From Candidatus Marinamargulisbacteria bacterium SCGC AG-410-N11 (GTDB lineage: Bacteria > Margulisbacteria > Marinamargulisbacteria > GCA-2716485 > AG-410-N11), in NCBI GenBank assembly GCA_003265895.1, contig QFBS01000005.1, positions 1 to 55,335 of the forward strand: a stretch of DNA of 55,335 bases. Direction: 5' to 3'. Shown piece by piece: positions 17,718-26,114 of this stretch. A program made the translations under genes and the position numbers. Each line of letters starts with the position of its first letter. The first letter of the stretch is position 1. The notes beneath the pieces were generated by a model that saw only the letters and a program-made list of their open reading frames with translations, was not told the origin of the DNA and did not search any database.

Positions 17718-19073
17718 ATGAAGAAATTTAATATTTCACAGCTTAAGTTAGAGTTTATTTTAGATATATTGCAAAGTGAAGAATATATTTATTTTTTAGA
17801 CTCCTCATGTAGTACTTCAGAGAGTCAGTTTTCGCTTATTGCATATAATCCTTTTTTGAGTATTTGTTTTGATAAAAATCAGACCCTATTTAAAAAGGGT
17901 GGTCATATTAAAAGAGTAGATGCTAATCCATTATTATGTGTAGAGAAGTACTTTAAGAAATTTCAGATAAAGAACTCTCTGGTACCATTTTCAGGTGGTG
18001 CAATCGGTTATATTTCTTATGAATATTCTCAATTATTCAAGGATTTTAAACACATAAATTTCGAAAAACAAAACAACAAAGAAAAGTTGCCGTTACTATA
18101 TTTTAGCTTTTTTGATTACTTCATTTTAATAGATAAAAAAGAGAAGAGCACTTGGTTTATAATTCAAGGGTTAAAAAAATATAAAAAATGTCCGTACCTA
18201 GAATTTAAAAGTAAAGTAGATAATTATTGTAATAAAAAATATAAGCAGTGTAATAGTAATACTATAAAACCACTAGTAAATTGGAAGACATATCGCAAAA
18301 ATTTTGAAAAAATAAAATCATGGATAAAAGAAGGTGATATTTACCAAGCTAATTATACAATGCCATTTACAGTTCCAAGTACATTCAATAATTTAAGTAT
18401 TTATAAAAAGTTAAGAAAAGTATCACCCGCTCCTTATAGTGCTTTTTTTAAAGGACCATTTGGTGACATATTATCTAGTTCTCCAGAGAAGTTATTCTCC
18501 ATTGAAAATAAAATAGTACAGACTAAACCTATTAAGGGAACAATACGTAGACGAGGTAGATCAGAAAAAGATAATAAAAGTAAGAAAACCTTACTAAGCT
18601 CTATAAAAGATCAAGCAGAGTTAACGATGATCGTTGATTTAGAGCGAAATGACTTAACAAAAGTATGTAGACCAGGAACAATAAGTGTTAAGAAGCTAAA
18701 GAGTATAGAGGATTTTCAACATGTATTTCATTTAGTATCTACTATTGAGGGAGAATTAGCAGAAGGATTAACGGCAATTGATGTGTTAATGGCTATGTTT
18801 CCAGGGGGATCAATTACTGGCGCTCCTAAAATTAGAGCTATGGAAATAATTAATGAAGTAGAAAGTCAAGAGCGTCAAATTTATACAGGCTCAATGGGTT
18901 ACATAAGTTTTAATGGGAGAAGTCAGTTTAATATAGCAATTAGAACAATGTATAGTCAAAATGAAAATTTAATGTTTCATGCAGGCGGAGGCATTGTTGC
19001 TGACTCTGAAGTAAAAAGTGAATGGGAAGAGGCTTATTTAAAAGCTGAGGGAATGAAAAATTCAGTTATTTAA
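17718..19073 (+). CDS. pabB: Aminodeoxychorismate synthase component I
   Basis: Converts chorismate and ammonia to 4-amino-4-deoxychorismate for folate. The 451 residues show the chorismate-binding core: KEGDIYQANYT, SSSPEKLFS, TKPIKGTIRR, MIVDLERNDL, MFPGGSITGAPKIRAMEII and YTGSMGYISFNG. The PIKGT signature lysine and the following pabC favour PabB over TrpE. No glutamine amidotransferase partner (pabA) is in the window. Confidence 0.93.
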   Translation: MKKFNISQLKLEFILDILQSEEYIYFLDSSCSTSESQFSLIAYNPFLSICFDKNQTLFKKGGHIKRVDANPLLCVEKYFKKFQIKNSLVPFSGGAIGYISYEYSQLFKDFKHINFEKQNNKEKLPLLYFSFFDYFILIDKKEKSTWFIIQGLKKYKKCPYLEFKSKVDNYCNKKYKQCNSNTIKPLVNWKTYRKNFEKIKSWIKEGDIYQANYTMPFTVPSTFNNLSIYKKLRKVSPAPYSAFFKGPFGDILSSSPEKLFSIENKIVQTKPIKGTIRRRGRSEKDNKSKKTLLSSIKDQAELTMIVDLERNDLTKVCRPGTISVKKLKSIEDFQHVFHLVSTIEGELAEGLTAIDVLMAMFPGGSITGAPKIRAMEIINEVESQERQIYTGSMGYISFNGRSQFNIAIRTMYSQNENLMFHAGGGIVADSEVKSEWEEAYLKAEGMKNSVI

Positions 19074-19091
19074 AAAAATATTCAATAGATT

Positions 19092-19100
19092 TGTTATAAT
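19092..19100 (+). promoter_or_regulatory. Candidate extended -10 promoter before pabC
   Basis: TGTTATAAT is a perfect extended -10 element (TG, one base, TATAAT) in the 46-base gap between pabB and pabC, with a GGAGG ribosome binding site just downstream. The predicted leader is very short (about 13 bases). No good -35 is seen, as is usual for extended -10 promoters. Confidence 0.4.
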
Positions 19101-19119
19101 AAAGTAACGGAGGTTTAAT

Positions 19120-19956
19120 ATGCAGGTTTTCCAAAATATTTTAGTTAATTTAAATCTTAAAAAAAGCAATGAGTTATCATTTCCATTTTTAGATTATGGC
19201 TTTTTATATGGGTATGGATTATTTGAAAGTATTCGAGTAATTAATGGCAAAACATTTTTGGTAAATGAGCATTTAAATAGATTAAGAAAGGGATCTATTA
19301 TATTAGATATTCCATTTGTATATGATAATGATCAGCTTATTGAGAGTATTAATAATTTAATTGAATCAAATAATAAGGCTGATGCAATTTTAAATATTTA
19401 TTTAACACCAGGGGATCGACATTTAGATCCAACTAGGCTGAAAGAAATCAAGGACCCTTTATTTTTAGCCGTTATGAGACCAAGGCCTAAATACGAGCCT
19501 AGTCAGCGAATTACATTAGATATTAGGCAAGAATCATTTCAAAAGACTCAATTAGATAGATTTAAAACATTATCTTGGATGAAGAATGTGTTAGAGAAAA
19601 AGTTAACTATTCAGGAAGATGATGTTTTATTATATAACCAAAATCATCAAATTTTAGAGGCTTCAAGCGCAAACGTTTTTTTTGTTAAAGGAGAAAAAGT
19701 AATAACACCTAAATCATCTGTAGTTTTAGCCGGAATTACCAGAGCCTATTTATTATCTAATCAGTCTAAATTTGATTATGAAATTGTGCAAGAAGAGGTT
19801 ACATTAAATGATTTAGAATATTTTGATGAGATATTTTTAACAAATGCATTAAAGGGTATTATTTTAGTTCAAGGACTTACGGGATATCAATTAAAATCAA
19901 AATCTATATCAGAAAAAATTCAAGAAAAATATATACAGATAATAAATTCTTTATAA
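19120..19956 (+). CDS. pabC: Aminodeoxychorismate lyase, PLP fold type IV aminotransferase family
   Basis: The 278 residues belong to the PabC/BCAT/D-alanine aminotransferase family: DYGFLYGYGLFESIRV near the N-terminus, the expected PLP lysine in RFKTLSWMKN (K149), EASSANVFFV and the phosphate-binding ITRAYLL. Its position after pabB supports aminodeoxychorismate lyase (forming p-aminobenzoate), although sequence alone does not exclude a branched-chain or D-amino-acid aminotransferase. The ATG has a strong GGAGG seven bases upstream. Confidence 0.85.
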   Translation: MQVFQNILVNLNLKKSNELSFPFLDYGFLYGYGLFESIRVINGKTFLVNEHLNRLRKGSIILDIPFVYDNDQLIESINNLIESNNKADAILNIYLTPGDRHLDPTRLKEIKDPLFLAVMRPRPKYEPSQRITLDIRQESFQKTQLDRFKTLSWMKNVLEKKLTIQEDDVLLYNQNHQILEASSANVFFVKGEKVITPKSSVVLAGITRAYLLSNQSKFDYEIVQEEVTLNDLEYFDEIFLTNALKGIILVQGLTGYQLKSKSISEKIQEKYIQIINSL

Positions 19957-20026
19957 ATATTAAATATTGAAATGTTTATACAAATAAGCTGAAGGGTATG
20001 TAATTAAAAGATAAAAATGGTAAAAT

Positions 20027-20055
20027 TTGACATGTTTTTTTTTATTTTTTAGAAT
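20027..20055 (+). promoter_or_regulatory. Sigma-70-type promoter before the flagellar gene run
   Basis: A perfect TTGACA (20027-20032), a spacer of exactly 17 bp and TAGAAT (20050-20055, 5 of 6) lie upstream of the fliK-like gene, predicting a leader of about 48 bases. It is the best promoter match in the window and suggests that the run beginning at 20110 is read by the housekeeping sigma factor rather than by FliA. Confidence 0.65.
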
Positions 20056-20109
20056 CAAAAATAAGTAGTTTAAAAAATACATATAGTAAAATAAAATGAA
20101 GGAAAAATA

Positions 20110-21360
20110 ATGGATATTCAATTTCCAGGAGCATCAGATGGCGGTTTATCAAACTTGCAAAGAGTTAATAAACCTAAAGTTCCTGAAGAGACCCAACATT
20201 CTCAACGTAATATAAAAGCACCTGTTACTGACAGCGCTAAGCTTTCACCAGCTCAAACTCCTACACCTACAGATAAGCCTGCAGAAGCTCCTAAGATAGA
20301 ACCTCAGGCACGGCCACTCTCGGAAAATGATATTGTAGATCAGTTATTTACAATAAAAAAGCCATTAACGTCAGAAAATAAACAAATAATTTCCACTATG
20401 ATTCAATATGGAGTAGAAGCTAATTCTGAAAGTTTCGACATGATTAAAAACTTATTAAAAGGAAGAAAAAAGGGCAGGTCCGTAGATTCAGCCGTAATTA
20501 GTTTTGCAAAAGGGCTATCAGAGTCTGGACGAAGTGTGGATATTTTAGCAAAGTTTTTTGCCAACCAAATACATTTAACCAACGATATGGTAAAAATGCA
20601 GTCAATCTTAAAGCAGTTCGCACTACTATTAGCAAGGAGTGAAAATTTAATGAGTAAGGGATTGATGAGTGGGCTATCATCAATTGTAAGTGAATTGGAT
20701 AAGAATTTGAAAAAATTAACTAAGAAGTCTAATGATGAATTAGTATCATTACCTAAACTTAAGAGATCTGGATTAATCCAAGATTTAAAATTATTTTTTG
20801 AGTTTTTAACTGGTGTTAATCAGCAGTTAGAAGGGTTACCTAATTCTGAAAAATTATTGAATTTACAAGAAAAATTAAGTCAGTTAAAACAATCGATATC
20901 ATCAACGTTAGATAGTTTTTTAAACCAGTTAATATTATCCAAAGATCCAAAAAGTATTCAATCTAATAATGATTCATATTTATATTGGCAGGTACCAAAC
21001 CCCATGACAGAAGGAAGTAAAGATCTCAATATTATGATAAAAAAAGATTCTAAAGGAAAAAATAAAAAGGTAAATCCTGATAAAACAAGAATTGTACTTA
21101 ATTTTGATACCGATTTATTAGGAGAGATTTCGGTGATTATTGATATTTCAAATAATAAACTTTGGTATGTATTTAAAACAAGCAAAGGTGAAACAAAGAA
21201 ATATATTTTAGAGTTATCTAGTAAGTTAAAAGAGCAAATGAAGGCTCTGAATTATGACGTCGTAGGGTTGCAGGCGTCTCAAAAACGAATTGATTTAAAA
21301 AAGGTTTTAATTCCAACTTTAAATTTAGATAAAATGACAAGAGTAATTACAGAGGTTTAG
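20110..21360 (+). CDS. FliK-like hook-length control protein (YlqG type)
   Basis: The 416-residue protein has a Pro/Thr/Ala-rich, disordered-looking N-terminus without signal peptide and a helical segment including KPLTSENKQIISTMIQYGVE, a phrase typical of Gram-positive FliK/YlqG proteins. Its C-terminal region (VLNFDTDLLGEISVIIDI ... ELSSKLKEQMKALNYDV) has the FliK_C pattern of a strand pair followed by helices. The next gene encodes an FlhB C-terminal homologue, the same pairing as ylqG-ylqH of Bacillus. By analogy it would switch export specificity when the rod or hook is complete. The family call rests on pattern and context. Confidence 0.65.
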   Translation: MDIQFPGASDGGLSNLQRVNKPKVPEETQHSQRNIKAPVTDSAKLSPAQTPTPTDKPAEAPKIEPQARPLSENDIVDQLFTIKKPLTSENKQIISTMIQYGVEANSESFDMIKNLLKGRKKGRSVDSAVISFAKGLSESGRSVDILAKFFANQIHLTNDMVKMQSILKQFALLLARSENLMSKGLMSGLSSIVSELDKNLKKLTKKSNDELVSLPKLKRSGLIQDLKLFFEFLTGVNQQLEGLPNSEKLLNLQEKLSQLKQSISSTLDSFLNQLILSKDPKSIQSNNDSYLYWQVPNPMTEGSKDLNIMIKKDSKGKNKKVNPDKTRIVLNFDTDLLGEISVIIDISNNKLWYVFKTSKGETKKYILELSSKLKEQMKALNYDVVGLQASQKRIDLKKVLIPTLNLDKMTRVITEV

Positions 21361-21363
21361 GCA

Positions 21364-21735
21364 GTGACAATTAATAAAAAAACAAATGCAAAACGATTAA
21401 AAAAGTCTAAGGACTTATTAACAAATACAACAAAGTCTAATAGGCAGGCTATTGCGTTAAAGTATGATGTTGATAAAGATAAAGCCCCAAAAATAATTGC
21501 AACAGGAAAAGGGTATATAGCAGATATGATTTTACAGGTGGCAGAAGAAAATCAAGTCCCTTTTTATGAAGACGAAAATTTAACTCAACTACTATCTAAA
21601 TTAGATATTAATGATGAAATTCCAGGAGATTTGTATACATTGGTTGCAGAAGTTCTTGCTTTTGTTTTTCAATTAGATAAATTAGCAAAGAAACGAAAAA
21701 AATTAAAAGCAAAGTATGAAAAGGGTAAAAAATGA
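21364..21735 (+). CDS. FlhB C-terminal-domain homologue (FlhX/YlqH type)
   Basis: The 123 residues consist of a basic leader (1-30), then ALKYDVDKDKAPKIIATGKG, AEENQVPFYEDENL and GDLYTLVAEVLAFVFQLDK. This is the cytoplasmic FlhB_C fold without FlhB's membrane domain. The NPTH autocleavage motif of full FlhB is absent, as in YlqH. In other bacteria such proteins partly replace FlhB_C in export-specificity switching. The start is GTG, three bases after the FliK-like stop, and the end overlaps flgF by four bases (ATGA). Confidence 0.85.
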   Translation: MTINKKTNAKRLKKSKDLLTNTTKSNRQAIALKYDVDKDKAPKIIATGKGYIADMILQVAEENQVPFYEDENLTQLLSKLDINDEIPGDLYTLVAEVLAFVFQLDKLAKKRKKLKAKYEKGKK

Positions 21736-22550
21736 ATAACTTTAAATTAAATGTTTTAAATAAGTTTTATTGGGGTATCTTTCTTTTGGGGGTAATAATG
21801 ATGAGTCAATTATATGCGTTTGATGATTATGGAGAAATTGGAGATCCTGGGGTAAAGGTAAGTACAAATGCAATGAGAGCATTTAGAGTTCATTACACTA
21901 ACTATATGTTTTATACTATTAATGTTCACACACCAGGATATATAGAAACCGGTGTATATAATACAAGAAATAAATCTGGTAGGATTGATTTTAAGCCGTT
22001 TTTTAGATGGCGAGCTGGACCCGTTATTGAAACAGGTAGAGATTTGGACTTCTATATTGATGCAATGAGTAAAGGCTTTTTTGTTATTAAATTACCAACG
22101 ACACTAGCGTATACAAGAGATGGACGTTTTAGAATCGATGGTCAAGGAAGGTTAGTAACTTTAGCCGGTAATTACCCTGTAATGGGTGATGCAGGTGAAA
22201 TCTTTTTAGACCCAAGTGCAGATATTGCAGTATCTAGATCTGGTATGATTTTTATGAATGGCAACGCTGTAGATAAAATGAAAATAGCTGTTTTTAAAAG
22301 ATATAGTGATATTCAAGATAAAAATGTACAAAGTATAAATGGTGCTTTTTTTACACTTGTTAGAGAAGTGGAAACCATAGAAGGACCAGAGCATTATGCT
22401 GTAGTACAATATCATTTAGAACAAAATAATGTTTTAAAAGCAATAACAGGAGATATTTTAGTGGCAAAAAATGCATTTGATGCATCAACAAAGGCTGCGC
22501 ATATGTTAAACAAATCGATATCAACGGTTTCGACATTAGTTAGTCCTTAA
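21732..22550 (+). CDS. flgF: FlgF-type flagellar rod protein with N-terminal signal peptide
   Basis: The 272 residues match FlgF/FlgG family proteins: AMRAFRVHYTNYMFYTINVHTPGY (basal-body rod signature, in part), SKGFFVIKLPTTLAYTRDGR, GRLVTLAGNYPVMG and a C-terminal helix. Unusually, the first ~29 residues form a signal peptide (basic start, hydrophobic YWGIFLLGVIMM, cleavage near LYA/FDD), placing the rod helix some 45 residues downstream of the start. A later ATG pair at 21798-21803 would remove the hydrophobic core, but the start at 21732 is coupled to the upstream stop. Canonical FlgF is exported by the type III apparatus without a signal peptide. Confidence 0.82.
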   Translation: MNNFKLNVLNKFYWGIFLLGVIMMSQLYAFDDYGEIGDPGVKVSTNAMRAFRVHYTNYMFYTINVHTPGYIETGVYNTRNKSGRIDFKPFFRWRAGPVIETGRDLDFYIDAMSKGFFVIKLPTTLAYTRDGRFRIDGQGRLVTLAGNYPVMGDAGEIFLDPSADIAVSRSGMIFMNGNAVDKMKIAVFKRYSDIQDKNVQSINGAFFTLVREVETIEGPEHYAVVQYHLEQNNVLKAITGDILVAKNAFDASTKAAHMLNKSISTVSTLVSP

Positions 22551-22576
22551 TAAAAATAAAATAGGAGGAAGAAGTT

Positions 22577-23380
22577 ATGTTATCACAATTATTTATGGCA
22601 AAGTCTGCGTTCTTTGCATTTGAAAGGAAAATGCAAGTTGTAGCAAATAATATTTCAAACTCCCAAACAGTAGGATATAAAAAGCGAAGAGTCGAAATGG
22701 AAAGTCTATTTCCTCTTGTTCTAGAACGAACATATTCTGAATTTGAAGATAATGTTTCAGGAGCAGGAAATAAACGTAAACGGTTTATGGAATATGGACA
22801 AGGTGTCAGAATTGTTGATATTACAAAAGATTTTTCAGTAGGAACTATTGAGGTAACGAATCAACAGTTAGATATGGCAATTCAAGGAAAAGGGATGTTT
22901 CAATTTAGAATGCCTGATGGCTCATTTTCATATAGTAGAGCAGGAAACTTTCATATTGATCCTGAAGGGAATTTATTAAGTCCAAACGGACATCCATTAG
23001 AACCTGCAATTAGAGTGCCGAGAAACGTAACTGAATTTATTATTAATGAAGAAGGTCGGGTATTTGTTAGGGTAGGCGACGATGCACAGCCAAGAGAAGT
23101 TGGGCAGGTAATGCTTGCAAAGTTTCCTAACGAAGGTGGAATTAAGGCAATTGGTCAAAACTTGTTTAAAGAAACAATAGCTTCCGGTCAAAGTGAATTA
23201 GTAATACCTGGTCGAGATGGCGTTGGTAATATTAAGCAGCGAGCATTAGAGTTCTCAAACGTTAATATTGTAGAAGAGATGATGGAAATGTTATTAACCC
23301 AAAGATCTTTTGAATTAATTGTAAAAACAATTCAATCAGCGGATTCGATGTTAAAGATTGCAAGTGATATCAATAAATAA
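22577..23380 (+). CDS. flgG: Flagellar distal rod protein FlgG
   Basis: The 267 residues follow FlgG throughout: MQVVANNISNSQTVGYKKRR at the N-terminal rod helix, MAIQGKGMFQFRMPDGSF, SYSRAGNFHIDPEGNL, and the C-terminal SNVNIVEEMMEMLLTQRSFE with the closing helix. There is no signal peptide; the rod helix starts at residue 1, the normal type III substrate form, in contrast to the upstream flgF product. AGGAGGA precedes the ATG. Confidence 0.93.
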   Translation: MLSQLFMAKSAFFAFERKMQVVANNISNSQTVGYKKRRVEMESLFPLVLERTYSEFEDNVSGAGNKRKRFMEYGQGVRIVDITKDFSVGTIEVTNQQLDMAIQGKGMFQFRMPDGSFSYSRAGNFHIDPEGNLLSPNGHPLEPAIRVPRNVTEFIINEEGRVFVRVGDDAQPREVGQVMLAKFPNEGGIKAIGQNLFKETIASGQSELVIPGRDGVGNIKQRALEFSNVNIVEEMMEMLLTQRSFELIVKTIQSADSMLKIASDINK

Positions 23381-24095
23381 ATTTATAATAATAGTTTTAT
23401 TTAGTTGTTTATCAACTTCCTTAGCTTTTGGAAGTGTATCAGTATCGTCTATTACATCTGAAATACAATCAAAAGTTATCCAAAAGATATTAATCGATAA
23501 TCCTGAGGTGATTGCTGAAAATATTATCGTTAATATTAAGCCAAATACATTAAACCCTTCAATACCCGAAAACTGTCATAGTTATTCCTATAAAATATTT
23601 AATAAGTCAAATTTATTAGGACGTACGTTTATCCCCGTATATTTACTAGATAAAAATAATAAGAGGATAAAGAAGATTCCTTTAATCATTGATTCGGATG
23701 CAAAAGCTATATTTTATAGAACTAATAAAAAAATAAAAATAGGAAATATGATTAAAAAACAGGATATTTATAAGGTAACTGAAAGTTTAATTGGAAAATC
23801 AAATATAATTTATAATAAGATAGATAATATAGTAGGAAAAGAAGCGAAGATAAATATTTTAAAGGATTCATTACTAACAAGTCAGCATATTAGGAGTATT
23901 CCTGATATATATAAAGGTAATAATGTTTTAATTGTTTTAAAAAAGGGAAGTTTAGAATTGAAGACAAAAGGGAAATCTTTAGATGATGGAATAATTGGAG
24001 ATAAAATTATGGTTCAAACATTAGGTATGAGTAGAAAATTATTAAAAGGAGAAATCATTGATAAGGACAAAGTCCAAGTTAATATTATTAATTAG
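23358..24095 (+). CDS. flgA: P-ring assembly chaperone FlgA
   Basis: The 245 residues have a signal peptide (FIIIVLFSCLSTSLAFG) and a weakly conserved SAF-type C-terminal half typical of FlgA, which helps FlgI assemble in the periplasm. Position between flgG and flgH supports the call more than any single motif. The start is uncertain: TTG 23358 or GTG 23364, both inside the end of flgG and without a good ribosome binding site. The 3' end overlaps flgH by 38 bases. Confidence 0.8.
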   Translation: MQVISINKFIIIVLFSCLSTSLAFGSVSVSSITSEIQSKVIQKILIDNPEVIAENIIVNIKPNTLNPSIPENCHSYSYKIFNKSNLLGRTFIPVYLLDKNNKRIKKIPLIIDSDAKAIFYRTNKKIKIGNMIKKQDIYKVTESLIGKSNIIYNKIDNIVGKEAKINILKDSLLTSQHIRSIPDIYKGNNVLIVLKKGSLELKTKGKSLDDGIIGDKIMVQTLGMSRKLLKGEIIDKDKVQVNIIN

Positions 24096-24672
24096 TTTGT
24101 TAGTGATTCTTCCAAACTATTCTTTTGCAGATTCCTTATGGGGAAATAAGGGTTCGTTATATGGCGTTAAGCGTCAACGGATTCAGGTAGGTGATATTAT
24201 TACTATTCAAATATCTGAGTCTACATCAGCTGTTCAGCAAGCGTCAACAAATACCAAAAAAGATAGCAGTGTTGGGGCAAATATGTTAAATAATTGGGAT
24301 CAAGTAGCTAATTTATTAGGAAATGAAACAATACGAAAAACATTTGATTTTTCAATAGGTGGAGAAGATGAGTATCAAGGGACTGGTCAAACATCAAGAC
24401 GAAGTAATGTAAAGGCAATTGTAACCTCAATAGTTACAGAAATATTGGAAAGTGGAAACTTATTTGTAGTAGGCGAACATAAAGTTAAGGTAAATAATGA
24501 AGTAGAAACTGTAAGAGTTTCAGGTATTATTAGGCCTGAAGATATATCTGGAAGAAATACTGTGTTTTCTTATCAAATTGCAAAAGCTCAAGTATCTGTA
24601 AACGGGTCTGGAGTTGTTGCCGCCAAGCAAACGCCTGGTATTGTATCAAAATTATTTAATTGGATTTTTTAA
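24058..24672 (+). CDS. flgH: Flagellar L-ring protein FlgH, without lipobox
   Basis: The outer-membrane ring around the rod. The 204 residues contain RQRIQVGDIITIQISESTSA, a Gly-rich middle (STRR-like QTSRRSNVKAIVTSIV), ESGNLFVVGEHKVKVNNE and the closing SGIIRPEDISGRNTVFS, all FlgH hallmarks. The signal peptide ends NYSFA/DSLW with no cysteine, so unlike enterobacterial FlgH it should not be lipidated. The start is TTG 24058 with AAAAGGAG six bases upstream. The stop overlaps the flgI start (TAATG). Confidence 0.93.
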   Translation: MIRTKSKLILLISLLVILPNYSFADSLWGNKGSLYGVKRQRIQVGDIITIQISESTSAVQQASTNTKKDSSVGANMLNNWDQVANLLGNETIRKTFDFSIGGEDEYQGTGQTSRRSNVKAIVTSIVTEILESGNLFVVGEHKVKVNNEVETVRVSGIIRPEDISGRNTVFSYQIAKAQVSVNGSGVVAAKQTPGIVSKLFNWIF

Positions 24673-25751
24673 TGAAAAGTGTAAAAAGTATTTTAGTTTG
24701 TTTAATATGTTTTATTTTAATAACACCAGTTTTTGGGCAGGAAAGTGTTGTTAGAATTAAAGATATCGGAAAAATAATTGAAGCTAGAGATAATCAGTTA
24801 TTAGGGTTTGGATTGGTTGTTGGGTTAAGGAACTCAGGAGATACAAAATCAACAGGATTTACTCATTTAGCGTTAAGAAATTTACTATCAAAACTAGGGG
24901 TTCCATCGGGTGGTCAAAATTTTAATTCTAGAAATGTTGCATCCGTAATGGTTACGGCATCATTGCCACCATTTGTTAAACCAGGGCAAAGAATATCTGT
25001 TACTGTATCTGCATTAGGTGATAGTCGGAGTTTAGTCGGAGGGACACTATTATTAACACCTTTACAGGGTCCAGATATGCAAACTTATGCAGTTGCTCAA
25101 GGACCAGTTGTTGTAAGTGGGTTAAACGAGAGAACACAGACTGCTCGGTTAGTACAAAATCAGACCACCGTTGGAATTATTCCACAAGGTGCAATTGTTG
25201 AGGAAGAGGTCCCTGTAACATTTGAAGATCAACATAATATTACTATTGTATTAAATGAGCCAAACTTTATGACTGTATCAAGAGCAACAGAAGCAATTAA
25301 AGAATTTGGTTTTTTAGGCGCCAAAGCTATTGATGGGTCGACAATTAAAATTCCGTTGTCAGATATAGATTCATCCGATTTAATTTCTACAATTGCAGAA
25401 ATTCAAGATATCACATTAGTTCCAGATTCATCTTCTAGAATCATTATTAACTCAAGAACAGGAACTGTTGTTATTGGTGAAAAAGTAAGATTATATCCTG
25501 TTGCTTTAACTCATGGTAGTATTTCTATAAGAATTTCGGAAGAAGTAGCAGCGGCTGAAGGAGCTGCACCAGAGGATCCAATTCAAGTAGATCAAGGAAC
25601 AAATCAGTTAGTATTCCTTAATCCTACAGATACATTATCAAGCTTAGTAAACGCTTTAAATGAACTTGGCGCAACACCAAAGGATTTAATTTCAATTATT
25701 CAAGCATTAAAAGAGTCAGGAGCCTTAATTGCTCAGATAGAAGTATTGTAG
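24672..25751 (+). CDS. flgI: Flagellar P-ring protein FlgI
   Basis: The periplasmic ring that forms the bushing around the rod in peptidoglycan. The 359 residues start with a signal peptide (cleavage near VFG/QES), followed by VRIKDIGKIIEARDNQLLGF, GLVVGLRNSGD, NVASVMVTASLPPF, GQRISVTVSALGDSRSL and the C-terminal TLSSLVNALNELGATPKDLI. ATG 24672 overlaps the flgH stop. The length agrees with the family (about 365). Confidence 0.96.
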   Translation: MKSVKSILVCLICFILITPVFGQESVVRIKDIGKIIEARDNQLLGFGLVVGLRNSGDTKSTGFTHLALRNLLSKLGVPSGGQNFNSRNVASVMVTASLPPFVKPGQRISVTVSALGDSRSLVGGTLLLTPLQGPDMQTYAVAQGPVVVSGLNERTQTARLVQNQTTVGIIPQGAIVEEEVPVTFEDQHNITIVLNEPNFMTVSRATEAIKEFGFLGAKAIDGSTIKIPLSDIDSSDLISTIAEIQDITLVPDSSSRIIINSRTGTVVIGEKVRLYPVALTHGSISIRISEEVAAAEGAAPEDPIQVDQGTNQLVFLNPTDTLSSLVNALNELGATPKDLISIIQALKESGALIAQIEVL

Positions 25752-25752
25752 A

Positions 25753-26100
25753 ATGATTAAAGCTGTACTAGTAACTTTAATAATATTTTTCACAACATGT
25801 TTAAATGCTTTTGAAGGCGTTTCTTCTTATGGCGATATTTTCACTCAATCACGAAGATTTAATACAGATGAAAAAAAAATTCAAGAAGTCCAAGCGCATT
25901 TTATCAAAAATATATTTACAGATCCTTTAATTAAGTCGATGCATGTGTTTGATAGTGATGAAGATAAAGAAGAAGGTGGCTCTGTATTTAGCTCTAATAA
26001 TGAATATTTTGATTCTATTTTAGCTTTAGAGATTGCTAAAGATTTAGCCAAAAGAGATATTTTAGGACTAGAAAAATTAATAAGAAAACAATCTCAATAA
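25753..26100 (+). CDS. FlgJ-like rod-cap protein (rod-binding domain only) with signal peptide
   Basis: The 115 residues occupy the flgJ position after flgI. The C-terminal ~75 residues have the rod-binding-domain shape (a long helix with FIKNIFTDPL, a flexible acidic stretch, then YFDSILALEIAKDLAKRDIL). No peptidoglycan hydrolase domain is present. The first 19 residues form a signal peptide (VTLIIFFTTCLNA/FEG), whereas canonical FlgJ is a type III substrate without one. The ATG lies one base after the flgI stop. The family call is moderate because the domain is short. Confidence 0.65.
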   Translation: MIKAVLVTLIIFFTTCLNAFEGVSSYGDIFTQSRRFNTDEKKIQEVQAHFIKNIFTDPLIKSMHVFDSDEDKEEGGSVFSSNNEYFDSILALEIAKDLAKRDILGLEKLIRKQSQ

Positions 26101-26114
26101 AAAGGATTTGAAAA

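Noticed and set aside
20027..20110. Sigma-28-type promoter before the flagellar run
   Set aside because: No TAAA-N15-GCCGATAA-like match is present; a good TTGACA-N17-TAGAAT explains the region better.
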